Source of the DNA: Gemmatimonadota bacterium
Lineage (GTDB): Bacteria; JAAXHH01
Direction: 5' to 3'
Assembly (NCBI GenBank): GCA_026705925.1
Contig: JAPOZT010000004.1
Span: 1 to 64,000, forward strand
DNA length: 64,000 nt
Below the pieces are notes generated by a model. The model was not told the DNA's origin. It saw only the letters and a list, made by a program, of their open reading frames with translations, and made no database searches. Below are positions 9,723 to 16,941 of the stretch, piece by piece. The first letter of the stretch is position 1. Each line of letters starts with the position of its first letter. The position numbers and the translations under genes were made by a program.

Positions 9723-10192
9723 CAGTTTGCTTTGGCCTGGGCTACTTTCTCCTGGATCTTCATCAATGCCTGGATCACGTTCTCGGGCCTGGGCGGACAG
9801 CCGGGGATATACACGTCCACCGGGATGTACTGGTCCACGCCCTGAACCAGGGTGTAGGTATTGAATACGCCGCCGGAGGAAGCGCAGGCCCCCATGGAGA
9901 TGACCCACTTGGGCTCCGGCATCTGGTCGTAGATCTTCTTCAGCACGGGCATCATCTTGATGGATACCCGCCCAGAAACGATCAGCAGGTCGGACTGCCT
10001 TGGTGAAAACCGGATGGCTTCAGCCCCGAACCGGGCCAGGTCGAAGCGGGAGGCCAGGGTCGCCATGAGCTCGATGGCGCAGCACGCGGTGCCGAAGGGC
10101 ATTGGCCAGAGCGAGTTCTTCCGGGCCCAGCCCACCACCGCGTCGACCTTGGTGGTCATGACGTTTTCCTGCAGCTGGTCTTCTAATCCCAT
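9722..10192 (-). CDS. nuoB: NADH-quinone oxidoreductase subunit B
   Basis: Carries terminal cluster N2 and helps form the quinone site of complex I. The paired cysteines (FGTACCAIE), the third in [10 protein letters not shown] and the fourth in [10 protein letters not shown] are all present. The start is the ATG at 10192 ([10 protein letters not shown]), which overlaps the last 10 bases of nuoA; a longer reading frame upstream would be antiparallel to nothing and merely overlaps nuoA. A second Met ten residues on (MTTKVDAVV) is an alternative start. The length of 156 aa suits the family. Confidence 0.95.
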   Translation of the reverse strand: MGLEDQLQENVMTTKVDAVVGWARKNSLWPMPFGTACCAIELMATLASRFDLARFGAEAIRFSPRQSDLLIVSGRVSIKMMPVLKKIYDQMPEPKWVISMGACASSGGVFNTYTLVQGVDQYIPVDVYIPGCPPRPENVIQALMKIQEKVAQAKAN

Positions 10193-10533
10193 TCCAGGGC
10201 TCCCCGTTTCCATTCGTACAGGAATCCGATGACGAGCAGGAGGAAGAACACCCCCATGGCCGCGGCGCCGTATAACTGAAGATCGCCGTAAACGACGGCC
10301 CATGGGTAGAGGTAAATGATCTCCACGTCGAAAAGGATGAAAAGAATGGCGATCAGGTAGAACTTGACGGAGAAGTTCTTCCGCGCAGAATCCTTCAGTG
10401 GAACGCCGCATTCGTACGAGGCGAGCTTGGATGCGGTGGTCTTTTTTCTGCCGATGAATGAGGAAAGGGTAACGATTACGGCCGCGACGATCAGTACGAG
10501 GATTACGAGCAGGATCAGGGGAAGGTATGACAT
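10183..10533 (-). CDS. nuoA: NADH-quinone oxidoreductase subunit A
   Basis: Three-helix membrane subunit of complex I, first gene of the operon. The conserved loop SYECGVP (with the quinone-site cysteine) and the second helix [22 protein letters not shown] (read here as [16 protein letters not shown]) with its conserved acidic residues are clear. The length of 116 aa is normal. A promoter lies about 80-110 bases upstream and nuoB overlaps its 3' end. Confidence 0.95.
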   Translation of the reverse strand: MSYLPLILLVILVLIVAAVIVTLSSFIGRKKTTASKLASYECGVPLKDSARKNFSVKFYLIAILFILFDVEIIYLYPWAVVYGDLQLYGAAAMGVFFLLLVIGFLYEWKRGALEWD

Positions 10534-10614
10534 TGAACCGAATTACAGGATGTACAAATAGATCGGTCGACGAATCGCGGCTTCCGAGTACATCTATCCT
10601 TGAACTCGCCGATC

Positions 10615-10642
10615 AAGATAAACCGCCGGGGGGCGTTGTCAA
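10615..10642 (-). promoter_or_regulatory. Sigma-70-type promoter of the nuo operon
   Basis: On the minus strand a perfect -35 TTGACA (10642-10637) is followed, after a 16-base spacer, by TATCTT (10620-10615; four of six consensus bases). It lies about 82 bases upstream of the nuoA start codon, with no other gene between. Confidence 0.65.
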
Positions 10643-10750
10643 GGACTAATCGATTTTATTTCTGAGGCCACTGCGGCTGCTCGAAATTGATGCTTCTCAG
10701 AGACTGGTCACTGCGGGCGATGTCGAGCGAAATGGTCGTGGCAAACACCT

Positions 10751-11128
10751 TCACGAACGAAAGATTCGGAGATTCAGGTCGTTGATTTCCTTGTAGTGTT
10801 TTTGATTGGCTGTACAGAGGGTCAAATGATGTTCTACGGCAGTTGCCGCAATCAGTGCATCGGCCAGGTACAACGCCGTCTTGAGTGTGTATTCTTCCAT
10901 GTAGACGGACGCTCTGTGTCCGATGTTTTCGGTGAGGGGAAGGGTTTGAAAGGCGAGATCATTGAGGAGGTTCTTTATTTTCTTCAATTCCTGCCGGTTT
11001 CTGACACCCTGGATGAACTCCATGTAGGTAATCAATGATATCCGGCGGTCATCCGCATCTTCGACAAGTTGTGCAGCCCTTTCATGACCCCTTAAAACCC
11101 ATATCATTACGTCGGTATCAAAAATCAT
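10751..11128 (-). CDS. vapC: PIN-domain toxin (VapC-like ribonuclease)
   Basis: Probable toxin of a type II toxin-antitoxin pair; PIN toxins cleave RNA with a Mg-dependent acidic centre. The expected acidic residues are present: the DTD near the N-terminus (MIFDTDVMIW), Glu in the ITYMEFIQG segment and Asp in LADALIAATA. The length of 125 aa is typical. The start overlaps the 3' end of the antitoxin gene by 11 bases, as usual for coupled pairs. The RNA target cannot be told from sequence. Confidence 0.88.
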   Translation of the reverse strand: MIFDTDVMIWVLRGHERAAQLVEDADDRRISLITYMEFIQGVRNRQELKKIKNLLNDLAFQTLPLTENIGHRASVYMEEYTLKTALYLADALIAATAVEHHLTLCTANQKHYKEINDLNLRIFRS

Positions 11129-11363
11129 CCAAACGGCCTTTTCTCAGATCGCGTACGTAAGCATCGACGTCCGTTGTATCCTTTCGATCTCGCCACATCC
11201 CGAACGCTTCATGGCTTTTAACGGATTTGTCTGTTCGATGCCGGCTGGGAGAAAGAATGGCCTTCTCCTTGCCCCTGTAATAAATGGTAACCGATTCGTT
11301 CCGGTCAAGCGCACGCAGAACGTCTCCCATACGGCGTCGCAGGTCAAGTATAGATGCTTTCAT
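11118..11363 (-). CDS. vapB: Antitoxin of the VapBC-like pair (Phd/VapB type)
   Basis: Small protein (81 aa) just upstream of and overlapping the PIN toxin gene. The N-terminus (MKASILDLRRRMGDVLRALDRNESVTIYYRGKEKAIL; first two thirds) resembles Phd/YefM-type DNA-binding antitoxins, with the usual VTIYYRGK strand. The C-terminal part, rich in charged residues, would wrap the toxin. A strong GGAGGAG ribosome site lies directly before the ATG, and a perfect palindrome overlaps it, consistent with autoregulation. Confidence 0.8.
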   Translation of the reverse strand: MKASILDLRRRMGDVLRALDRNESVTIYYRGKEKAILSPSRHRTDKSVKSHEAFGMWRDRKDTTDVDAYVRDLRKGRLDDF

Positions 11364-11372
11364 GACTCCTCC

Positions 11373-11388
11373 TTAAGTGTACACTTAA
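11373..11388. promoter_or_regulatory. 16-bp perfect palindrome, probable operator of the VapBC-like pair
   Basis: TTAAGTGTACACTTAA is a perfect palindrome ten bases upstream of the antitoxin ATG, touching the ribosome site (11366-11372). Type II antitoxins commonly bind such inverted repeats to repress their own operon. The assignment to this antitoxin is inference from position. Confidence 0.7.
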
Positions 11389-11654
11389 TATGATCAGTCA
11401 GGGGAATGGCGTCAAGTGCAAATCGTTTTCCCGATCGGTCACCAGCCCGTGCCTGTATCCGTGGAATACGTAAATGGACCAACCATCCAAAGATGTTCCT
11501 TGACGCCCCGCCAGGCGCTTTCTCATCTTATCCTTCCCGGGTGACATGCCAGGTCTGATGATCGAGGGCTGGAATCAATAACTGGCCATGATATGGGTCA
11601 GCGCCACCCGGCACATCGCGGCGGTGCGCAATGGATCACCAGGAGGACACGGAA

Positions 11655-12518
11655 ATGTCCGAAGCACAGATCGCCGTCATCGGGGGCACGGGGTTCTACG
11701 AAATGGAGGGGCTGACGGATCTCGAGGAGGTCCGGCCCGACACCCCCTTCGGCGACCCCAGCGACGCCATCGTGACCGGCACCCTCGAGGGCCGGCGCGT
11801 GGCGTTCCTGGCGCGCCACGGCCGGGGCCATCGCCTGGGGCCGTCCGAAATCAATGTGCGGGCCAACATCTTCGCGCTGAAGACGCTGGGGGTCCGGTGG
11901 ATTATCTCGGTAAGCGCCGTGGGCAGCCTCCAGGAAGACATCCGGCCGCGGGACTTCGTCATACCGGACCAGTTGTACGACCATACCCGGCACCGCACGA
12001 CGAGCTTCTTCGGCGGCGGCCTCGTGGTACACGTGGGCCTCGGAGAGCCGTTCTGCGAGCCGCTGCGCCGGTTGCTCGTCGACGGTGCAGAATCGACGGG
12101 CCTGACCGTGCACGACGGCGGCACCTATCTCTGCATGGAAGGACCGCAGTTCTCGACCAAAGCGGAGTCGAACGTCTACCGGGGCTGGGGTTTCTCGGTC
12201 ATCGGGATGACGGCGGCGCCGGAAGCCAAGCTCGCCAGGGAGGCGGAGATCTGCTACGCCGCCATCGCGTGCTCGACCGATTACGACTGCTGGCACGAGG
12301 AACACGATTCCGTCACCGTGGACATGATCATCGAGAACCTGCACGCGAACGTGGACCACGCGCGACAGGTCATTCGCCACGTCGTGCCGGCCATTCCGCT
12401 GGACAGGACATGCCACTGTCACAACGCGCTGGCCAACGCCATCGTTTCCGACCGCGACGCGGTGCCCGCCGGCACATTGGAAAAGCTTAGGCCGATCGTG
12501 GGACGTTATTTCGAGTAG
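11655..12518 (+). CDS. mtnP: S-methyl-5'-thioadenosine phosphorylase
   Basis: Splits methylthioadenosine (a by-product of S-adenosylmethionine use) with phosphate into adenine and methylthioribose-1-phosphate. The N-terminal IAVIGGTGFYEMEGL, the phosphate-site RHGRGHRLGPSEINVRANI, and CMEGPQFSTKAES with the following IGMTAAPEAKLAREAEICY are signatures of the MTAP branch of the PNP family. The ATG at 11655 is preferred because AGGAGG sits 8 bases ahead; an ATG at 11631 in frame lies upstream of that site. The length is 287 aa. It is convergent with the following oxygenase gene and ends 4 bases before its stop. Confidence 0.93.
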   Translation: MSEAQIAVIGGTGFYEMEGLTDLEEVRPDTPFGDPSDAIVTGTLEGRRVAFLARHGRGHRLGPSEINVRANIFALKTLGVRWIISVSAVGSLQEDIRPRDFVIPDQLYDHTRHRTTSFFGGGLVVHVGLGEPFCEPLRRLLVDGAESTGLTVHDGGTYLCMEGPQFSTKAESNVYRGWGFSVIGMTAAPEAKLAREAEICYAAIACSTDYDCWHEEHDSVTVDMIIENLHANVDHARQVIRHVVPAIPLDRTCHCHNALANAIVSDRDAVPAGTLEKLRPIVGRYFE

Positions 12519-12522
12519 GGCA

Positions 12523-13302
12523 TCAGGAAAGGTGTAACGCGCGGACGCCGGGCCAGTCTACCCACATGTCTTCACCGGGAGGCGCGTGCTCGTCCAGGTC
12601 CGCCCGCTTGTAGTCGTATAGGACCGCCTGTCGGATCCGGCCGGTCCGGTTGTGGCCGACGGAATGGCCCATGCGGTGGTGCCAGAACACGATATCGCCG
12701 GCCGTGCCGTGGCAGTCCATGGGGGGCATTTGACTCACCTCGTCCTTGTGGGCCAGGTATTCAGGCGTTTTGTCGAAGACATAGCGCCGGGTGAAATCCC
12801 GGTAGAAAACCCGGTGACTGCCCGGCCACACGGTGAATCCGCCGCCGCCGGGTTCCACGTCGTCGATGTACCCCACGACGCCGAGGTGAAAGGGGTGGGC
12901 GTCCACGTGACACCCCATGGGACGGGGCGGCGCATCGCCTTCGGGCAGGACGCAGTAAATGCCACGGATCCGGTCCGGTTCGACCAGCTTGCCTTCACCG
13001 AGCAACTGCTCCGCCATGCCCATCACGGAAGGATCGGTGGCGAGGAGACGGACCATCCAGTCCTCATCGCCCGGTTTGCGGTACTTCCACATGAATTGGT
13101 GCCGATGGGAAGCGCCGTCGTCGACCGGCTCCGGGAAAGGACCGATCCAGGTGTCCGGTTTGTCGCGCTCGAGGGGCGGCGGCAGGTTGCTCCACATGCG
13201 TTCCCTGCCCCGGGCCATCAGATCGAGATCGAGGACGCCGCGCTTGATCAGGTAGCCTTCGCGGACAAAAAACCGTATGTCGTCGTCGGTCAGACGGACC
13301 AT
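12523..13302 (-). CDS. Phytanoyl-CoA dioxygenase (PhyH) family protein
   Basis: Non-haem Fe(II)/2-oxoglutarate-type oxygenase of unknown substrate (259 aa). The N-terminal DDDIRFFVREGYLIKRGVLD block is typical of the family. The iron triad is plausibly His and Asp of MGCHVDAHPFHLG, with a distal His in WHHRMGHSVGHN. The VEPGGGGFTVWPGSHR segment is the usual strand-turn between them. It is one of three family members in this window and stands alone between mtnP and an aminopeptidase gene read in the other direction. Confidence 0.82.
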   Translation of the reverse strand: MVRLTDDDIRFFVREGYLIKRGVLDLDLMARGRERMWSNLPPPLERDKPDTWIGPFPEPVDDGASHRHQFMWKYRKPGDEDWMVRLLATDPSVMGMAEQLLGEGKLVEPDRIRGIYCVLPEGDAPPRPMGCHVDAHPFHLGVVGYIDDVEPGGGGFTVWPGSHRVFYRDFTRRYVFDKTPEYLAHKDEVSQMPPMDCHGTAGDIVFWHHRMGHSVGHNRTGRIRQAVLYDYKRADLDEHAPPGEDMWVDWPGVRALHLS

Positions 13303-13385
13303 GACCAGCCATCCAATCGGTACGGTTGGGATTGTGCGGAGAATATATGAGACGGACCGCGGAACATGTCAAGGAGGAACACAAC

Positions 13386-15071
13386 GTGAAGAAGCGGATC
13401 GGCAAGTGGACCGTCGCGGTGGCGGCGTTCATATACAGCCAAACCCCGAAGGCTGCGCTGCTCGTCCTGGGCCTGTCGTCCGGCGCGGCCCTGGGCCTGG
13501 CGCCCGGCGCGGCCCTGGCCAACGACGGCTACCCCCGCATGGATGACGTGGACATCCTCCACTACCGGATCCAACTGGAGATCGGCGAAACCGGCCGGAC
13601 CATCCAGGGCGAGACCACGATCCTTGCGGAGATGCTGGCCGGCGGCCGGGACGTCCTGCCTCTCGACCTGGGCCCGCTCACCGTGGACCGGGTTACGGTC
13701 GGCGGAAGAAACGCGGCCTTCGAGCATCGCGACAACCGGCTGAGCATAACCTTCGAGGAAAGCTACGCGGAGGGCGACACGGTCACGGTCATCGTCTCGT
13801 ATGGCGGAGAACCGGTGGACGGGCTGTTCATTCAGCCGAACAAATTCGGCGACCGGTCGGTCTTCGCGGACAACTGGCCGAACCGGGCGCGGCACTGGTT
13901 CCCCGGGGTGGACCACCCCTATGACAAGGCCACGGTCGAGTTCATCATCACCGCACCCGCGGCCTACGACGTCGTGGCCAACGGCCGGATGATCGAGACG
14001 ACGGGCGTCTCGCCGGAACGAAAGCGAACGCACTGGAAAACCGACGCGCCCATTCCCACCTACTGCATGGTGGTCGGAGCGGCCCGTTTTTCCATCGTCC
14101 GGCCGGGTTCCTGGCGGGGGATCCCCGTTTCGTACTACCTGTTTCCCGGCGACCGGGACGCGGGAACCACGGATTTTGCCCGTTCCACGGACATGCTGGC
14201 CTTCTACACCGACCTGTTCGGACCCTATCCCTATACGAAACTCGCGCTCGTGCAGTCTTCCACCCGGTTCGGCGGCATGGAGAACGCCAGCGCCATCTTC
14301 TTTTCGGAACATAGCATAACGGGCACCCGAAGGAACGAAGCCGTGGTCGCCCATGAGATTGTCCACCAGTGGTTCGGCGACTCGGTGACCGAATCCGACT
14401 GGCACCACCTGTGGCTCAGCGAAGGGTTCGCCACCTACTTCGGCGCCGTGTTCTTCGAAGAAGCCGACGGCGACGAGCGGTTTCACGAAATGCTGGAGCG
14501 AAGCCGGTCCCGGGTATTCGACGCGAACCGCCGCGCGCCGACGCCCATCTTCAATCCGAGCATCACCGACCTGTTCGACCTGCTGAACGCCTACAACTAC
14601 AGCAAGGGCGGACTGGTGCTCCACATGCTCAGGGGCCTGATGGGCGACGAGGCCTTCTTCGAGGGCATACGGGATTTCTACGCCAGGTTCCGTGACCAGA
14701 CCGTGCTGACCCGGGACTTCCAGTCCGTCATGGAAACCCGGCACGGCGAAGACCTCGGGTGGTTCTTCGACCAGTGGATCTACCGCGCGGGCCATCCCGT
14801 GGTCGAGGCGACCTGGTCCTGGGACGAACAGCGCGGGGAGGTATCGGTACGCCTGCGTCAGACGCAGCCTCAGGAGCCCTACAGGCTGCCCGTAACCCTC
14901 GCCTTCGTGGCGGAAGACCGGCAGGAACGCCGGCAGGATCGCCGGTTGGTCGAGCTTCGCGAGCGATCGCACGAATTCCGCTTCAAACTGGACGGAGCAC
15001 CCGATGACGTCCTGGTCGACCCCGATTCCTGGCTGCTGATGGAGTCTCGGGCAAGGCGGGATGACGGCTAA
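13386..15071 (+). CDS. Exported M1-family zinc aminopeptidase
   Basis: Removes N-terminal residues from peptides; probably periplasmic. The zinc site HEIVHQWFGD (HExxH, about residue 323) with the downstream Glu in WLSEGFATYFG, and the substrate-anchoring GGMENAS (the GxMEN motif, about residue 296), define the gluzincin M1 family. I choose the GTG at 13386 because AAGGAGG lies 8 bases before it; this start gives a signal peptide (VKKRIGKWTVAVAAFIYS, then a hydrophobic run ending near AALA-N). The signal region contains a duplicated Gly-Ala-Ala-Leu unit. At 561 aa it lacks the large C-terminal helical domain of classical M1 enzymes, like other short bacterial members. Confidence 0.88.
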   Translation: MKKRIGKWTVAVAAFIYSQTPKAALLVLGLSSGAALGLAPGAALANDGYPRMDDVDILHYRIQLEIGETGRTIQGETTILAEMLAGGRDVLPLDLGPLTVDRVTVGGRNAAFEHRDNRLSITFEESYAEGDTVTVIVSYGGEPVDGLFIQPNKFGDRSVFADNWPNRARHWFPGVDHPYDKATVEFIITAPAAYDVVANGRMIETTGVSPERKRTHWKTDAPIPTYCMVVGAARFSIVRPGSWRGIPVSYYLFPGDRDAGTTDFARSTDMLAFYTDLFGPYPYTKLALVQSSTRFGGMENASAIFFSEHSITGTRRNEAVVAHEIVHQWFGDSVTESDWHHLWLSEGFATYFGAVFFEEADGDERFHEMLERSRSRVFDANRRAPTPIFNPSITDLFDLLNAYNYSKGGLVLHMLRGLMGDEAFFEGIRDFYARFRDQTVLTRDFQSVMETRHGEDLGWFFDQWIYRAGHPVVEATWSWDEQRGEVSVRLRQTQPQEPYRLPVTLAFVAEDRQERRQDRRLVELRERSHEFRFKLDGAPDDVLVDPDSWLLMESRARRDDG

Positions 15072-15205
15072 GCGTGCAGACGCAAGCGGGCGGGCGGGCC
15101 GGGGGGTAATCGATCAGTCGTTACAATTCAATCTTTCGATACAATCTAAGTGACAATAAAAAAGTATTGACTTTTCCAGAAGTATTGGTTTATTGATATC
15201 AGGAT

Positions 15206-15235
15206 TTGTCTCTGTCTCCTGCATGATCGTATAAT
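15206..15235 (+). promoter_or_regulatory. Probable promoter of the cold-shock gene
   Basis: TATAAT (15230-15235, perfect -10) is preceded by TTGTCT (15206-15211) at an 18-base spacing. Transcription from here would give a leader of about 118 bases before the csp start codon, in keeping with the long 5' leaders of csp genes. The region is notably AT-rich compared with its surroundings. Confidence 0.55.
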
Positions 15236-15249
15236 TAAAAAAGACGATG

Positions 15250-15285
15250 CGGCACGGATCAGAACTAACGGTCCTGCCGTTTTTC
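15250..15285 (+). promoter_or_regulatory. Stem-loop followed by a U-tract inside the csp leader
   Basis: CGGCACGGATC (15250-15260) pairs with GGTCCTGCCG (15270-15279), allowing one bulged base and one G-U pair, across a loop of about 9 bases, and is followed at once by TTTTT. It has the form of an intrinsic terminator but lies some 75 bases before the csp start codon, so it may act as an attenuator or as a temperature-sensitive fold. This is inference from the sequence only. Confidence 0.45.
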
Positions 15286-15359
15286 TATATGCGGGTGAAA
15301 GTAGAACAGGGACTTCGTTGTAGATGTATCTATACATGCCTGAAAGGTGGTGAGCAATA

Positions 15360-15560
15360 TTGGCAGTCGGTAAAGTAAAGTGGTTCAACGACCACAAGGG
15401 CTATGGTTTTATCGAACACGATGGTGGCGATGACGTCTTCGTACACTACTCCGCGATCCAGGGAGAGGGTTTCAAGTCCCTTTCGGAAGGTGATGCGGTG
15501 GAGTTCGATATCACGGAAGGGCCCAAGGGATTCCAGGCCGCAAACGTCGTAAAGCAGTAA
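15360..15560 (+). CDS. csp: Cold-shock domain protein
   Basis: Single cold-shock (OB-fold) domain of 66 aa that binds single-stranded RNA or DNA. Both nucleic-acid motifs are present: KGYGFIEH (RNP1) and DVFVHYSAI (RNP2). The C-terminal [11 protein letters not shown] matches the family. The start codon is TTG, preceded by AAGGTGGTGA as ribosome site. It is monocistronic, with its own promoter, a structured leader of about 118 bases and a strong terminator. Confidence 0.95.
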   Translation: MAVGKVKWFNDHKGYGFIEHDGGDDVFVHYSAIQGEGFKSLSEGDAVEFDITEGPKGFQAANVVKQ

Positions 15561-15587
15561 AGCGGTAACGATCCCAGACGAAACGAT

Positions 15588-15626
15588 ACGGGCGCTGGTG
15601 CAATTTGTTCCGGCGCCCGTTTTTTA
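15588..15626 (+). terminator. Rho-independent terminator of the cold-shock gene
   Basis: ACGGGCGCTGG (15588-15598) pairs with CCGGCGCCCGT (15610-15620), an 11-bp stem with one G-U pair and an 11-base loop, followed by TTTTT. It lies 28 bases after the csp stop codon. Confidence 0.88.
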
Positions 15627-15709
15627 TTCATGATAAGCTAGCCCGCCGACGCAGAATCCGAACATCGACGCGTCCGCCCAATTCACTCGGACAAAACGTC
15701 CGTACTCCC

Positions 15710-16660
15710 CTACCCTCCGATACGATACCGCAGACCCAGCGATATCCCCCAGAAATGCGAGGGGTTCCCCTTGATCTCGTACTGGATGGGCATATCGTAA
15801 CCGGTTCCCGATGTCGGCCCCACGGTGGATTCGTGTCCCCGCAGCAACCTCCAGGGGTTTTCACCGTCCAGGAACTCACCGACGCTGCCGTACCGCAGTT
15901 TCAGGCCGGCCGAGAACCGCTCGTCCACCGCGTAGTCCACACCGGCGAGGAACTGGTAACTGAAAATCCTGTCGGAAAGTTTCGCATCGGCGAGCGATGC
16001 CAGCCCGGCGGCGTGGCTGTTGCGTCCCAGTTGCCGCATCCTGTCCCGGTCGTTGGTCCGGACGGAGACCGCCGAGTAAAACAGCTTCTGTTGCACCAGT
16101 CCGGCGCCCACGCCCAGGTAAGGTGTCGCGTTGGATGAAAGCATGCCGCGGAAATCATAGTAGAGGTTCGCGTAGAGATTGTCCGTGCGGAAATCGCTGA
16201 TCTTCTCGCTGCGTTCCACGAATTCGGCCTGTTTCGCGTCGCCCGGAATGACCAGCGGCAGGAACGCACCGCTCTGTCCTCTACGGAAATACTCGACCTC
16301 TATACGCAAGGACTTCAGGACATAACCGGCCTGGACACCGGCCAGGATCCCCTCTCCCAAGTCGAATCCGTTGGGACTCCCGGGAAACAGGCGCGGCGTA
16401 CACTCGGCCAGCGGAAGGGGCACCGGGGTTCCATCGTTCAGGATCTCTCCGGGAAGCCACTGATCGCAGTTGGTGGGCACGCTCCGGGTGTTTGTTCTCG
16501 TGGATTCGTATTCTCCGGGCAGGGAAACCCCGGTCTGCATGCCGAAGTAGAATCCCCGGCGGCTTTCGTCTTGCTGGTCCTGTGCGGCCGATTCGGTCGG
16601 AATGGACAGGAATGCCATGATGCATACGCATAGAGCCGGTATGACGCGGACTTTCTTCAT
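15710..16660 (-). CDS. Outer-membrane beta-barrel protein of unknown function
   Basis: The ATG at 16660 gives a clear signal peptide (MKKVRVIPALCVCIMAFLSI, cleavage near SAAQ), preceded by an AAGGAGAACGG ribosome site. The mature part has many alternating aromatic/hydrophobic strands (for example GFYFGMQTGVSLPG, GVQAGYVLKSLRIEVEYF, LYANLYYDFRG, TPYLGVGAGLV, YQFLAGVDYAVDERFSAGLKLRYG) and ends with ISLGLRYRIGG, as small porin-like or OmpA/P44-type barrels do. The length is 316 aa. No substrate can be inferred. It has its own promoter and is divergent from the TonB-dependent receptor. Confidence 0.75.
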   Translation of the reverse strand: MKKVRVIPALCVCIMAFLSIPTESAAQDQQDESRRGFYFGMQTGVSLPGEYESTRTNTRSVPTNCDQWLPGEILNDGTPVPLPLAECTPRLFPGSPNGFDLGEGILAGVQAGYVLKSLRIEVEYFRRGQSGAFLPLVIPGDAKQAEFVERSEKISDFRTDNLYANLYYDFRGMLSSNATPYLGVGAGLVQQKLFYSAVSVRTNDRDRMRQLGRNSHAAGLASLADAKLSDRIFSYQFLAGVDYAVDERFSAGLKLRYGSVGEFLDGENPWRLLRGHESTVGPTSGTGYDMPIQYEIKGNPSHFWGISLGLRYRIGG

Positions 16661-16703
16661 GTTAATCCGTTCTCCTTGTAAGAGGGTGGTTATGTTGTGC
16701 CGG

Positions 16704-16732
16704 ATAATAGCGGTGTCCGCTTCCGGCAACAA
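16704..16732 (-). promoter_or_regulatory. Promoter of the outer-membrane barrel gene
   Basis: On the minus strand TTGTTG (16732-16727) and TATTAT (16709-16704) are 17 bases apart, about 44 bases upstream of the start codon. Confidence 0.55.
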
Positions 16733-16941
16733 GCAGTTTCGAGGAAACATCCCCGACCATCAGAATGTATAGCATGGCCTGTGTTCATTCGCCGATGTTA
16801 GGCTTGACAGGACGTATCGATCCATCCAGATTTCCAGTCCGGTTCGATGGGTGTTCCGCATGAATTCGGCTTGTTTCGGCGCATCCGTAACTGGCGTGGG
16901 TTACTTCACTTATCAACCTGCTTACACCGGGACGAAAACCA

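Noticed and set aside
13290-14972. 560-codon frame opposite the M1 aminopeptidase
   Set aside because: The plus-strand protein has the zinc site and a signal peptide; the antisense frame shows no family features.
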